64,000 nt of DNA from Silene latifolia (Eukaryota; Streptophyta; Magnoliopsida; Caryophyllales; Caryophyllaceae): NCBI RefSeq assembly GCF_048544455.1, contig NC_133538.1:38131469-38195468 (forward strand), in the 5' to 3' direction. The translations under genes and the position numbers were made by a program. Shown piece after piece: positions 51,171 to 61,977 of this stretch (position 1 is the first letter of the stretch; the number at the start of each line of letters is the position of its first letter). Below the pieces are notes generated by a model. It was not told where the DNA came from. It was given only the letters and a program-made list of their open reading frames with translations, and searched no databases.

Positions 51171-51961
51171 TATATATATATATAAAACTGGGTTGAAGCG
51201 CTGTGGATGCGCCACGTGTCAACCCAGCTTTAAATACAAGTATTAATTACAGCTAAACAATAAATATAAATATAATAAATGCTGTATAAATCTCAGCAAA
51301 ATATTAATTATTGCTTAATAAATTTTATTATAAAATTACATTAAATAATTACGGTGATTTGATCCTAAATTTATTAAAAAAAATATTTTGATAAAAATCC
51401 TAAAATATAAATAATTACGTTTATTGCTAAAAATGCTTCAAATTGAGTATAATTTTCATTATATTTATTGAAATATTTTGATTTGTAGAGATGATTAAAG
51501 TGAGTGTCTCAAAATATTTTATATTTACGTAAAAAGACATTTTGAGAAAGTTATAAAACTTAGACCATTAAATCCTAAGAAAAATATATTTGGAAGAGTC
51601 ATTGTATGTCTTAAGAACATAACTTATAAAAATCTACTAAGAGATCAGTTTTTATGTGGGAATGAAAAAAATTATATTGCCAGAAATTGAATACATATGA
51701 GATTTTGATAGGTTTAAGTAATGTGATAACGAGTGTGTGTACGAGCGAGTATGTATGTACACAGTGATCGCGAATGCATTTGAATAATCAAAACAAAAGT
51801 AATGATTATTAAATAATATACTATTATAAAAGACATGAAAAAGTAGAAAAAAAACTTACATTTTTATTTAATATTTTCAATTAAAATACGTATACGTCAA
51901 GTATAAATATTGATTATGACTAGCTAAATATTACTTTTAGTTAAATATTTTATATGTTATA
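51171..51961. mobile_element. Helitron-like module 3, 3' end not found
   Basis: Starts again with TATATATAAAACTGGGTTGA and GTGGATGCGCCACGTGTC. I cannot find the matching hairpin end, so it is truncated or overlaps the LINE tail that follows. Confidence 0.35.
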
Positions 51962-52260
51962 TTTTTTTTTTTTGCAAAAAATTATCATTTCATTTCAAAG
52001 AGAGAAATTACAATGTATTTTTGCAAAAGCTATCCACTAGAGGAAAAAAACAAACTATACAACCTTAATTACACAAAGTCTCCTCTAGAAGCCTATACTG
52101 AGAGTGATGCTTCCACATTAGCATTCTGACAATGACAAAAAATTTGATCCTTCTCACAAGCCCAATAACAGTATGAGAATGGCCTTGAAAAATTCGTGCA
52201 TTGCGTTCAGTCCAGAGCTGATGTACAGAGGTAGTAAGGGACATCAAACGTGTCCCTTAC
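51962..52260 (-). mobile_element. 5'-truncated LINE tail
   Basis: A poly(A) run on the minus strand (T-run at 51962-51974) follows a 60-codon frame (52247-52065) with SVHQLWTERNARIFQ, matching the zinc-binding C-terminus (zf-RVT) of plant L1-type LINE reverse transcriptases. Only the last ~300 bp are present. Confidence 0.6.
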
Positions 52261-52860
52261 TTAAATACTTTGAAGTTAAACCTCGAAAAATATTTTAAAT
52301 ACTTTGAAATTAATGGGTTAGTGGTGGTAGGCGATGATAGTTTATGATTCAGTGGCAGTCCTGGTTGATACATGAAATATGAGTCCAGATACACATTACT
52401 ATTCTAGATACATAAATCGATACTAGTTTTAAACCTGCACCAATTTGCGCCAAATTGTTTAAAAATTCCAATATTTGTAAACGTGTTTGAATAATCTGAT
52501 TGGGGTCGTATGTGCTTACAATTTAAAATTATTAATACTTATCATATATGCCAACTCTTTTTGGTTTTCAACACTTTGTATGAATGAACTGATGTACACT
52601 TAATTACTTAAGGGAAAGCATGGCTTCTCCATTTCTTTAAGCGTTTAAAGTTTAGATTCAACTTAACCCAAATAAAGATTTTGCTTTTAAAAAACCTTAA
52701 TTACTACTGAAAGACCACGTTTACATGTCAGCGTTGATGTAGTTCACGTAAAGGTTAAAAAGGATCGAGTTATGGCATATCAGGATATCGTCTAAAAGTA
52801 TGAGATTGTTACTTGTTAGGAAAGCTTGATAGATAGTATATTTTAGCTTGTCTAGATACA
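52261..52860. other. AT-rich sequence before the Athila-like element
   Basis: No gene. Contains a few CTAGATACA motifs related to the minisatellite at 63.7 kb, including the five bases duplicated by the Athila insertion. Confidence 0.5.
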
Positions 52861-54595
52861 TGATGTGATCAATATTTGAGCATATTTAGTGTCCGAATTA
52901 GCCTCGTTTTTATACTTTTTAGTGCATATTTGGGTCATTTACTATCTTTAGTCCTTTGTTTTGCATATTTTTTGAGGTTTTGTTTCCTTGGTAGGAGAGG
53001 AGTGCAAACCTTGCATTTTCATGGCAAAATAGAGCTAAATTGATCGAATCTAATGACCAAGCATCAAAGAGAAGACAAGACTAGAAGGCCTTTGTACATA
53101 ATGTAGTAGATGGGCAATGATGAAGAAGATCCTTGCATCCCCGACAAAATCCCGGAGGATTGTTGGAAGAAGAAAAGAAGAAAAGAAGAAATGGCAAGCT
53201 GAACCAAGGTCCGAGCGTCTCACCTATCGGGACGCCCGTCCAGAAGCCCCACAGGCCGCTCGTCCAAGCTGCCAGGCCGCTCGTCCAACACCTATACAAT
53301 CCGCTCGTCCCGACCTTTTGGACGCTCGGATTGTCCTCCAGAGCAACACGTCCCCTTCTTTCTTCATTCGAGATGCGCATATTTTTGAAAGACTAGCTAA
53401 AAGGAGACCCGCATCTTTTCTTGAGAGGAGCGATTCCTCAAGGACTTAATCGTGATTTAAGCCCTTAGTAACCCTAATTTGTTCACCTAATCCCCACTAT
53501 AAATACCCCATTAGTCTAATTAGATTATCATATTCTTCTTATCAATTTTTAGTGTAGTTTATATTATTCTAATCTCTCTTTAATCTTATAATCAACTTCT
53601 AATCAAGTCTTAATACAAATCTCATTTCCTTAATTTCTCTATTGTTCATCTTTTATTTTGGGTAATTGAAGATTATTTGGGTTTATTGGGAGATTGACAA
53701 CCTTCCATCAATCATCAAGTACTTCTATTATTCTTTGCATTATTATTTTGGAATCATCATTAGGCATAATTCTCTTAATCCTTTTTTAATTATTGTTAAT
53801 CATCTTCATTTATTCATCATGTTTTGCTTTGTTAATATGACTGACAACCTTGTTAACATGTTAAACTTGATAATGAGTGAGTAGTTTCCTTAACTAGGGT
53901 TAATGGGGAAATAGGGAAAACCAACACGGGGGATGATTGATACTTAATTTAATATGTTCACATAATTTATTTGCTTGCTTGTTGTGATCTCAACTTATGC
54001 ACATGTTATGTTTGATGAAATGCGAGCCTATGAATCCTTGCATTTTTTACCCATCACTTACCTTTCCAATGAGACTTGTAAGACATAAACCAACTCGAGT
54101 CTCATTAGACCATGCATATAGTTGAGTAGGGAGGATTAAGTCGACTTGTAGGTGTTGTACAATCTAATCGATTTGGCTCCGGGACCCAAACCTTCCTAGG
54201 ATTGTAAGATATAAACCAACTCGATCCTATCACAAAAATAATTGCTTGCTTATAATTTGAGAATATGTTTGTATGATCAATTCCCATGAATACCCTATGA
54301 ACCCATGACACTCTAGTGCTTTTAATCAATTGTTTACATCTCATTTTAGTCATCTTACTTGTTTACTTTTATTGTTATTTATTTTAGTGATCTTCATATC
54401 TCAACCCAAATTGTGACACCCCTAGACACCACTACTTGCAATCGAAAATCCTACATCAATACCCGTCCCTTGGGATACGACCTTTACTTGCCTCTTTACT
54501 AGTAGTAGAGTTGTTTGTGAAGTTATAAATATTGTTTTGGTCTATGTGCTCCTAACGACAAGTAACCGAAATCCAAGCTCAAAGCGGACCGACCA
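52861..54595 (+). repeat. 5' LTR of the Athila-like element
   Basis: 1,735 bp from TGATGTGATCAATATTTGAG to GACCGACCA, nearly identical to 61978-63712. Holds a GC-rich island of CCGCTCGTCC/GGACGCTCGG motifs near 53,210-53,335. Confidence 0.95.
53498..53505 (+). promoter_or_regulatory. TATA box of the Athila-like 5' LTR
   Basis: TATAAATA in CCCACTATAAATACCCC, about 640 bp into the LTR and some 160 bp downstream of the CGCTCGTC motif island. The 3' LTR copy is at 62615-62622. Confidence 0.75.
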
Positions 54596-54599
54596 AAAA

Positions 54600-54617
54600 T
54601 GGCGCCGTTGCCGGGGA
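54600..54617 (+). other. Primer binding site of the Athila-like element
   Basis: TGGCGCCGTTGCCGGGGA, four bases after the 5' LTR. This exact primer site is characteristic of Athila elements and is attributed to tRNA-Asp. Confidence 0.88.
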
Positions 54618-54734
54618 CGGTGTTAACTTGATTTGATTTTCTTTGATTGTTATTAGTTGTGTCTTTCTTTGCCTTGGGGAAGTAAAACTCCTCAAGGTTT
54701 ATTCTAATTGTTTTCGAGTTGTTTGATATTTTGC

Positions 54735-56449
54735 ATGTCTAGAAGATCACAAGGTAACTTGTTACCCCTTGATCACGAAATTGAAAGGACTTTGACAACC
54801 AATAGAAGAATCGCTAGAAATATTTTGAGAGGTATTGGTGAGGTTGTAGATATTCAACCAAATATTATTGAGTTCATCAACCCTTTTGCAAGAGAAGGTG
54901 AGGAGAACCCAACACAAAATCAACCACACAATCACCCCACAATGCCTAAGTTTTCATCACATTCCGTACCAACCGAGGAGAACCTACCCAATGGTACTCC
55001 CACACCACAACACTTAACCGGAAATTTTGTTGCAAAATCCGCATTTATCCAATTAGTCGAAAGAAGCCAATTTGGGGGGATGCCTAGTGAAGACCCTCAT
55101 TCCCACATGGAGACTTTTTGTGACTATTGTGATGCAATTTCACAAACCGGAGTGACTCAAGACCAAATTCGATGGGTCTTATTTCCTTTTTCTCTAATTG
55201 GTACCGCGAAACAATGGTTGAAGAGCCTTGATAAGGCTATTCTTGGAATTGACTCTTGGAAGAAGTTGGCTCTAACTTTCTAGAAAAAATTATACCCTCC
55301 GGAAAAGACTAACATGCTAAGAGCTCAAATTACGGGTTTTACGCAAAGGGACGAAGAATCTTTGTATGAAGCTTGGGAGCGATTCAAAGGAACTTGTCGC
55401 TCATGTCCTCATCATGGACTTAGGAAGTGGTTCTTGGTACAACAATTTTAGAATGGTCTTTATGAAGACTCAAGAAACATTCTCAACATGGGATCAAATG
55501 GTATGTTCACCGAAATTGACGATAATCAAACTTGGAACAAGATTGAGGAAATAGCGGTCCATAATTCACAATATAGTAGACCTCGCAAGGCTACTAGAGG
55601 AGGAAAGCATGAAGTGGACTCTATTACTCAATTGGATGCTCAACTTAGTGCTCATATTGATACCATCAACTTGAAGTTTTAGAAGGCTATGGCTAAGCTT
55701 GAAGAAGCCTCAAAATCACCAAAGCATCATGTTAATGCCATGGTGGCATCTTCATCAATCCCAAGTGGGATATATGAGAATTGTTGAACTTTGGGACATG
55801 ACCAAAGTGAATGTAGGGGAACAAATGAGCAAGTGAATGCTTTTCAAGCATACAAAAGTGGTACCCCTTATTCCAACTATTACAATAAAAATACCAAATT
55901 CCACCCAAATCTCTCATACAAAAGCCAAAATGTTCAAACCCTCAACCAACATAAACCCCACCTCCCATGAGAAACCAAAATCAAAGACCCTTTTACAACC
56001 AAAACCAAGGTTATCAAAATCAAACTCCATACAATCAATGAAATGACCAAGGTTTTGATGTGCAAAAAGCGGTCCTCCAAATGCAAAAGAATCAACAAGA
56101 ATTTTTCACTCAAATGCAAAAAGATAGCCAAGCAAAAGATATAACCATCAACAACATCCTAGCCCACACAAAAATGTTGGAAACTCAAATGACCCAACTA
56201 GCATCTTCAAGCTCTCAAAGATAAAAGGGGCAATTACCACCTCAAAGTAATTCCCCAAGACATGAAACGGTTAGTGCCATTCACTTGAGGAGTGGTACGA
56301 GATATGAAGGGCCAAAGAATCAAGTTGAGGATGAAGTTGTGGAAGCTAGTGACAAGGAAAGAGTTATGCAAAACTCTAAAGAAGAAGAACCCACCAATCA
56401 ATAAGTTTCAAAGAAAAGTGAATAAAAGGCCAAAGAGAAGGAGCCCATT
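54735..56449 (+). pseudogene. Athila-like gag, many stops
   Basis: ATG at 54735 (MSRRSQGNLLPLDHEIERTL) is preferred over the earlier frame start. The gag domain is recognisable (FGGMPSEDPHSHMETFCDYC, then WVLFPFSLIGTAKQWLKSL). A TAG at 55281 and further stops near 55,450, 55,680 and 55,784, plus shifts, break the frame. A zinc-knuckle remnant (TLGHDQSEC) lies near 55,790. It cannot make a full capsid protein. Confidence 0.8.
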
Positions 56450-57169
56450 GTGATTAGACTTCCATTCCCGAGTCGTCAAGCTAAGCCTAAGTTTGATGAC
56501 CAACTTGTAAAATTCATGGAAATTGTGAAGAATTTAGAAGTCTCGATTTCTTTCACGGAATTGATCAATCACGTTCCGGCTTATGCAAAGTACATGAAGG
56601 ACATCCTTACGAAGAAGAAATCAATCCGAAAGCTTGAGACTATTGCCTTCACTAAGGTGAGTAGTGTCATCCTTCATGGGAGTTCACCTACAAAACTCAA
56701 GGATCCGAGAAGTTTCTCCATTCCATGCACTATTGGCGACACTATAATCAACAAAGCTTTATGTGACCTTGGGGAAAGTGTTAGTGTCATGACATATTCG
56801 GTTAGCAAGAGGCTAGGAATGGGAGAACTCAAATGTACCAAAATCACGCTTCAAATGGCAGATAGATCGACAAAAACACCTTTAGGGGTATGGGAAGATG
56901 TTCCCGTGAGAATTGGAAAAATTTTCATCCCGGTGGATTTCGTTATTGTTGACATGGAAGAAGACTCCAACATTCTTATTATCTTAGGAAGACCTTTCTT
57001 GCACACCGCAGGAGCGGTGATCGATGTGAAGTATGGAGAACTCACCCTTGAAGTGGGATATGAAACCATCACTTTCAATCTTGACAAGACCATGAGAGCT
57101 CCCCGATTGCATGAGCCATGTTTTATGGTTGATCAATATAGCCGGAAGGATGAAAGGAAAAAGTTGTAA
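56450..57169 (+). CDS. Athila-like aspartic protease region
   Basis: 239 open codons. The active-site region reads ALCDLGESVSVMTYSV, where Athila and related plant proteins have DLGA/S, followed by LQMADRSTKTPLGVWEDVPV, FVIVDMEEDSN and ILGRPFLHTAGAVIDVKYG. The Asp is present; the third position is Gly and the fourth Glu. It is the best-preserved part of the element's polyprotein. Confidence 0.85.
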   Translation: MIRLPFPSRQAKPKFDDQLVKFMEIVKNLEVSISFTELINHVPAYAKYMKDILTKKKSIRKLETIAFTKVSSVILHGSSPTKLKDPRSFSIPCTIGDTIINKALCDLGESVSVMTYSVSKRLGMGELKCTKITLQMADRSTKTPLGVWEDVPVRIGKIFIPVDFVIVDMEEDSNILIILGRPFLHTAGAVIDVKYGELTLEVGYETITFNLDKTMRAPRLHEPCFMVDQYSRKDERKKL

Positions 57170-57539
57170 TTTCAATGGAAAAAGAAGGGATGATGCTTCA
57201 TCAAAAGAACAAGGAAATAGCAACAATAGGAGCTTGAAAAGCTCACCCATGACAAGTGAAGAAGATGGCCTCATTGGCCAAAACAAGAAAGAAGGAGAGT
57301 TGTCTCTATCAACTCAAGAAATTTTTAATGATCAAGTAGACGAAGTTTGCGGTCTTTGGGATGATGAGTTTGAAGGGATATTCAATCCCTATATTGGTAA
57401 TGCTATGCACCAAGACCATCATGGAGAACAACAAGTGCAAAAATCTATTGAGAACCTTTATCATGATAATGAGCAAGCTTTCGACTACTTCTTCAAGGTG
57501 TTGAGTAACATCAACAACACCTTGAACATGCCCCCTTGA
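57140..57539 (+). CDS. Open frame after the protease, unknown function
   Basis: After a one-base shift at the end of the protease, about 130 codons stay open. The product is acidic and Ser/Asn-rich (LWDDEFEGIFNPYIGNAMHQ) and ends NTLNMPP at a TGA. In full Athila elements the polymerase would start about here. I recognise no domain; it may be a retained linker or a derivative-specific tail. Confidence 0.45.
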
Positions 57540-58595
57540 CATCTCACATTGGATGAGAGTTTGGTGGAGTCCTCCCTAAACCACCATTTGTAAATACTCT
57601 AACTATCTAACTTGTATTTCAATTATTACATTGCATTTTTGTAATTTTTGGACTTATATTTTTGTGCCTTGATCAAGATATTCATCATTTTGAGAGAAGT
57701 GAGGGAGGGACTTATGATTTTATTGATGTGTAGTGCTTTACCTTAATGTGGGGATAGCAATTGCGTAGGCTATTCATGCCTTTGTAGTGCCCCTACAATG
57801 AAGAACACGAGAATTGAAGAATGAAAATGACACGGGTTACGAAGTACCCACGGATGGACCTGAATCCGAGTGGTCAAGGAAGAATCCGAGCGGCCAAATG
57901 GACAATCCGCTCATCCTGAAGAAACCTGAGCGTCCAAGTTACCAGACGCTCGTCTGGTAGAGCTGCAGAAATCAAAAATCTGGTCTGCCAAAGAATCCGA
58001 GCGTCTCAGCTGAGAATCCGCTCGTCTCAGTCTGGACGGTTGTCCTTCAGAAAAGACGCTCGTCTTTTTGCTGCAAAAATTTTGGAATTTTATCTGTAAA
58101 GGAATCCGAGCGTCCACCCAGAAAGACGCTCGTCCCTTCATTAAGAATCCGCTCGTCTTTCCAGAAAGACGCTCGTCCTATGGCATCTTTTCCTGAGCCA
58201 AATTTTGAGGAATCCGAGCGTCCCGACACCTGGTCCGCTCGTCCTCCACTGCATTTTCAAATATAACGGGTCTTTTAAAGCCCTCTTCTCCCATTCGTTC
58301 TCATTTCTTCAAACATACAAACACTACCCAAAACCCAAAAACCCCAAAACCCTCATCCTCTCCATCAAGAAAATCAAATTTCCTCAACCAAACTCAACCA
58401 AATCAAATCCAAACTTCCTCACAACAAAAATTAATCACTCTTTTTGCAACAACAAGTGATTCAAACACCAAAATCTTCAAACCTTTGAGTCGATTTTTAG
58501 GATACAAAGCAACATTCTTTTCATCCTAAATCGATTTGGGCATTTCTAAAAATTGAAGATTTCAATCTTTCATTGGTGAAATCAAGCAAAGGAGA
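57540..58595. other. Spacer with CGCTCGTC/GAGCGTCC motif cluster
   Basis: 57,540-57,850 has no feature. 57,860-58,250 holds about fourteen copies of AATCCGAGCGTC, GACGCTCGTC or AATCCGCTCGTC, in both orientations, the same motif as in the LTR. A pyrimidine/CAA-rich leader (58,270-58,590) resembling a plant 5' untranslated region leads to the 3' ORF. Confidence 0.75.
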
Positions 58596-60143
58596 ATGGC
58601 AAGAACTAAAGGAGGCAACAAGGCACCCCAAAAGAAGACACTTTCCAAAAGACAACTATCTCTTCAAGCAAAATAATTGTCAAAGGCATTAGTAGTCCAT
58701 GAGGCAAGGTTGGAGGTTCAACAACAAAATCCCCCTTTGGAAGCTACAACATCAACAACTCCGGTCATTGAACAATTATCCAATTATCCGGAGGTAATTT
58801 TCACTTCCGACTCTCATAGGGAGAAATTCATTCTCTTTGCTAAGAAAACCATCATGCGTACTAAGTTTATTTGTGAAGATGCATTGTCAAAGTTGGGTGT
58901 TCTTGAACAAACGAAAACCTTCTTTGAGTCTATGAGATTGGGTAAATTGTTTACAATAAAAGAATTGACATACCCCTCCCTCACCTTAGAATTTTTAAGT
59001 TCTTTGAAAGTCACAAGGGTGGAGACTCGAACCAACATCGAGTTTCGTCTTGAAAATGTTGATAGACGCATAACTTATGGCGAATTGGGTAAGATATTAG
59101 GCCTTAGTGATAACCCGAAATATACAAAGACTCCTATCAAGTATGACCCCGCTCCTCTTTGGATGGCAATTTCCGGAAAGAAATTCATACGCTTTTATGA
59201 TTGTCGTGCTCTCCTAGTCCTCCATCCGGGCATTAGAGTATGGCATAAGGTCATTGGGAATACTTTGATTGCTATAAATGGCATAAATCATCTTAGCAAA
59301 CTTGATTGTATTCTTCCCTAGTCGGCCTTGAACATTGGGAGGGAATTTACCAAGCCATACAATACTCTAAGACTTTTGGTTGAACGATGGCTTAATGTCG
59401 ATTGTGGCAAATAAGGCACCACCTTTATTGTCAATGGAGGACTAGTTACCCATTTGGCTAAGCATTTTAACCGGGATTTCAACAAAAACAACACTTATGT
59501 GCCGGTCAAAGGAGGCCATCTTATTGATATGGACACCATGATTCACAAGTTTAAGTGGATCAAGCACGACACTCTTGACAACAAATATGGGTGGTTAACA
59601 AATGAAGCTAGATCCTTCACCTTGCCTTCCAAAATTTGCCAATTGAATGTTCACCGACCGAACTACCTTCTCCCACTCTCCGAAGAGACCGAGTATATCA
59701 TTCAACAACAAAGGGGCGAAATTGCCGAGTCCTCCTCCTCCATTATCACCCCATCTTACCCATTTGAATACCACGAGTTCAAACCCAAATATGTCGAAGT
59801 GGGAAATGATTACTTGACTCTACTCATGAGGGAAATGCATAAGCAAGCTTACAATGATAGAGTGGATGCTTACAAGGCCCAATATCCGCCCCTCCTACAT
59901 CTAGTTAGGCAAGGACTTCTTGATCCGTCTTGTCCTTTGCCTAATTGGGTGGATAGGGAAGTATTCTTTCCTAGCATTCCTAATGGTGGTAGACCGGGTG
60001 GAGAGGAGATGGTTGTTGAAGAGGGTGGTGACCAAAAAGGAGAAGAAGAAGAGGTTCAAGAAGAAGAAGTCCAAGAAGAGGAAGAGGAAAGTGAGGAAGA
60101 ACAAGCAAGTGAGAGTCAGAGTGGACATGATTCCACATCTTGA
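58596..60143 (+). pseudogene. Athila-type 3' ORF with three in-frame stops
   Basis: ATG at 58596 (MARTKGGNKAPQKKTLSKRQ) opens a frame that continues to 60143 through TAA 58674, TAG 59319 and TAA 59411 without any shift, about 515 codons. It matches the ORF carried 3' of pol by Arabidopsis Athila elements ('ATHILA ORF-1'): TSDSHREKFILFAKKTI, YGELGKILGLSDNP, then the segment around 59,454-59,990. The tail is a Glu-rich low-complexity stretch (60,005-60,143). It has been called envelope-like from position; I see no membrane segment. Confidence 0.78.
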
Positions 60144-61957
60144 GATTGATGATGCCTCAAGAGAGGAAGATGATGATGATGATGATGATGATACGATGGG
60201 TGAGGATTAGAATACTTTGGAGGCTCCTACATTCTTACACCTCCCTTATGGTTTGTCTACTTCTCTTGTTTTTATTTTATCTTGATCATTTTATTGGAAT
60301 CCTAGCAACATTGGATGACTAACACCTTGGCTTCATTAAGGTGTTCTTTATCTTTATTCCCGATTTGTAAAATCCAAAATGACAATCTTTAGTTTCATGC
60401 ATTGTATTCCATGTGCATAAACTCCCCCGAAATTCTTGACATTAGAAATAATGTCTATTTTGGTTTGGGGAAGTCCATGCATATGCATTGGGAGCTAATT
60501 TAAATTATGCTCTCCACCATAACAAAAACACATGCATCATGTAGTGTAGTTTAGTATACGTTGCATTTAGTTTAGAAATCATGCATATTCATTGCATAAT
60601 TTCCATTCTAACTTGACTTTTATACAAAATCCAAAAAAATCAAAAATTTCGAAAAATCCAAAAAATTGAAAATTTTAAAATCCAAAAACAAGTTCATTTC
60701 CTTTATAGTATAGTCTTGTATATATTGTTTGTATATATTATGTTTGTTCATCCTTGTTCACATTCATTGACTACGCCACATCCGGGACATGTGGATATTG
60801 AAGACCGCATGGTATGATCTTTCCAATCTCCTTTTTTCTCTTTATGTTAATGACTATGTGGCTTTATTTTGATTTATGCGGTATAAACAATGTGAATTTA
60901 GGACTTTCATTTAGATTATTTGGCATACTAGTTGGTAGAAGCATATGCAATAGGATGTATAAATATTAGTTGCATCATGGCATATAGTTGCATTTAGGAA
61001 AAATTTTGTGAAACCGTTGATTTGGGATGCTTGACAAGTATATATAGGCCCTAGTATATGTTTTTTCTTCTTAAGACTTTGCTTGTTAGAATACTTGTAA
61101 AACACCCTAGGATGTGTCATGCTAGTATCCTTTGACCCATGGATTAAGGCCTAGTCAAGAGTACCTTGTGGTGTGATAACTCCTTGGCTACCGTTTATTC
61201 GAAGGTGACTCCTATGCTTCAAATATAAGGCACCCTCGTTACTAATTGGGGTGACTTTGAAAATGTTCAAAAGAAAATGCAAAAGTTGAAAGTTGTCAAG
61301 TATTGAAATGCCAAAAATCAAAAAGAAATGGCAAAAAGAAAGTGTTCTCAAATGTCAAATGCCACAAGAAATTGGGGGGGAAACAACAAAAGCAAACTCC
61401 CACATGAAACTCAAATACTATTGATCCCTTTATCCATCGTATTCAATTTTGTGCATGGTAGAGAGGGGACGACCCTTCTTCTTGTCTAGGCAAGAAATGG
61501 AATTCCGCGATCCTCCAATGTTTCTAACACCATAGGGAGTCTATTCTTGACAAAAGCATTTAACGATTGAGGACAAAGGTACCCTAGCTTGACACAACTT
61601 GGAGGTGATTTATTGGTATCCTTCTAGGCTTAGTAGTTTTAAGAAACCATATCTATGAAGGAGTGTGTACCCTTGAATTGCTTCCCCTTTAGATAATTTC
61701 CGCCACTTAGATGAGGAAAGTGGCTATTCTTTTTGTAGATGCATCCATTACTTGATTTTGTGTGTTTTAATGATTGGATGTGTCACCATTTTGGCAAGAC
61801 CCACCTTGCCTTGCAAGAAGGCATCCTACCTCATGGTTGTCTTGTTGTGAGTTGAAGGGGCGGAGTGAGACCCGCTAATTGTCTCATATTGGCTATATTA
61901 GTAGGATAGTTTAAATAAGGGTCCTAGTTTTGTCACCTCTTTACTCGGGATGAGCAA
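60144..61957. other. Long 3' untranslated region of the Athila-like element
   Basis: 1.8 kb with no supported gene. 60,628-60,690 is a run of AAAATCCAAAA/TTTCGAAAA-like words. Long non-coding 3' regions are usual in Athila elements. Confidence 0.6.
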
Positions 61958-61977
61958 AGGTTTGGTTTGGGGATATT
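61958..61977 (+). other. Polypurine tract of the Athila-like element
   Basis: AAGGTTTGGTTTGGGGATAT directly before the 3' LTR; purine-rich with T interruptions. Confidence 0.6.

Noticed and set aside
53117..53449. 110-codon frame in the Athila 5' LTR, repeated at 62,234-62,566
   Set aside because: Present in both LTRs, upstream of the TATA box, and composed of the repeated CGCTCGTCC motif. Not supported as a gene.
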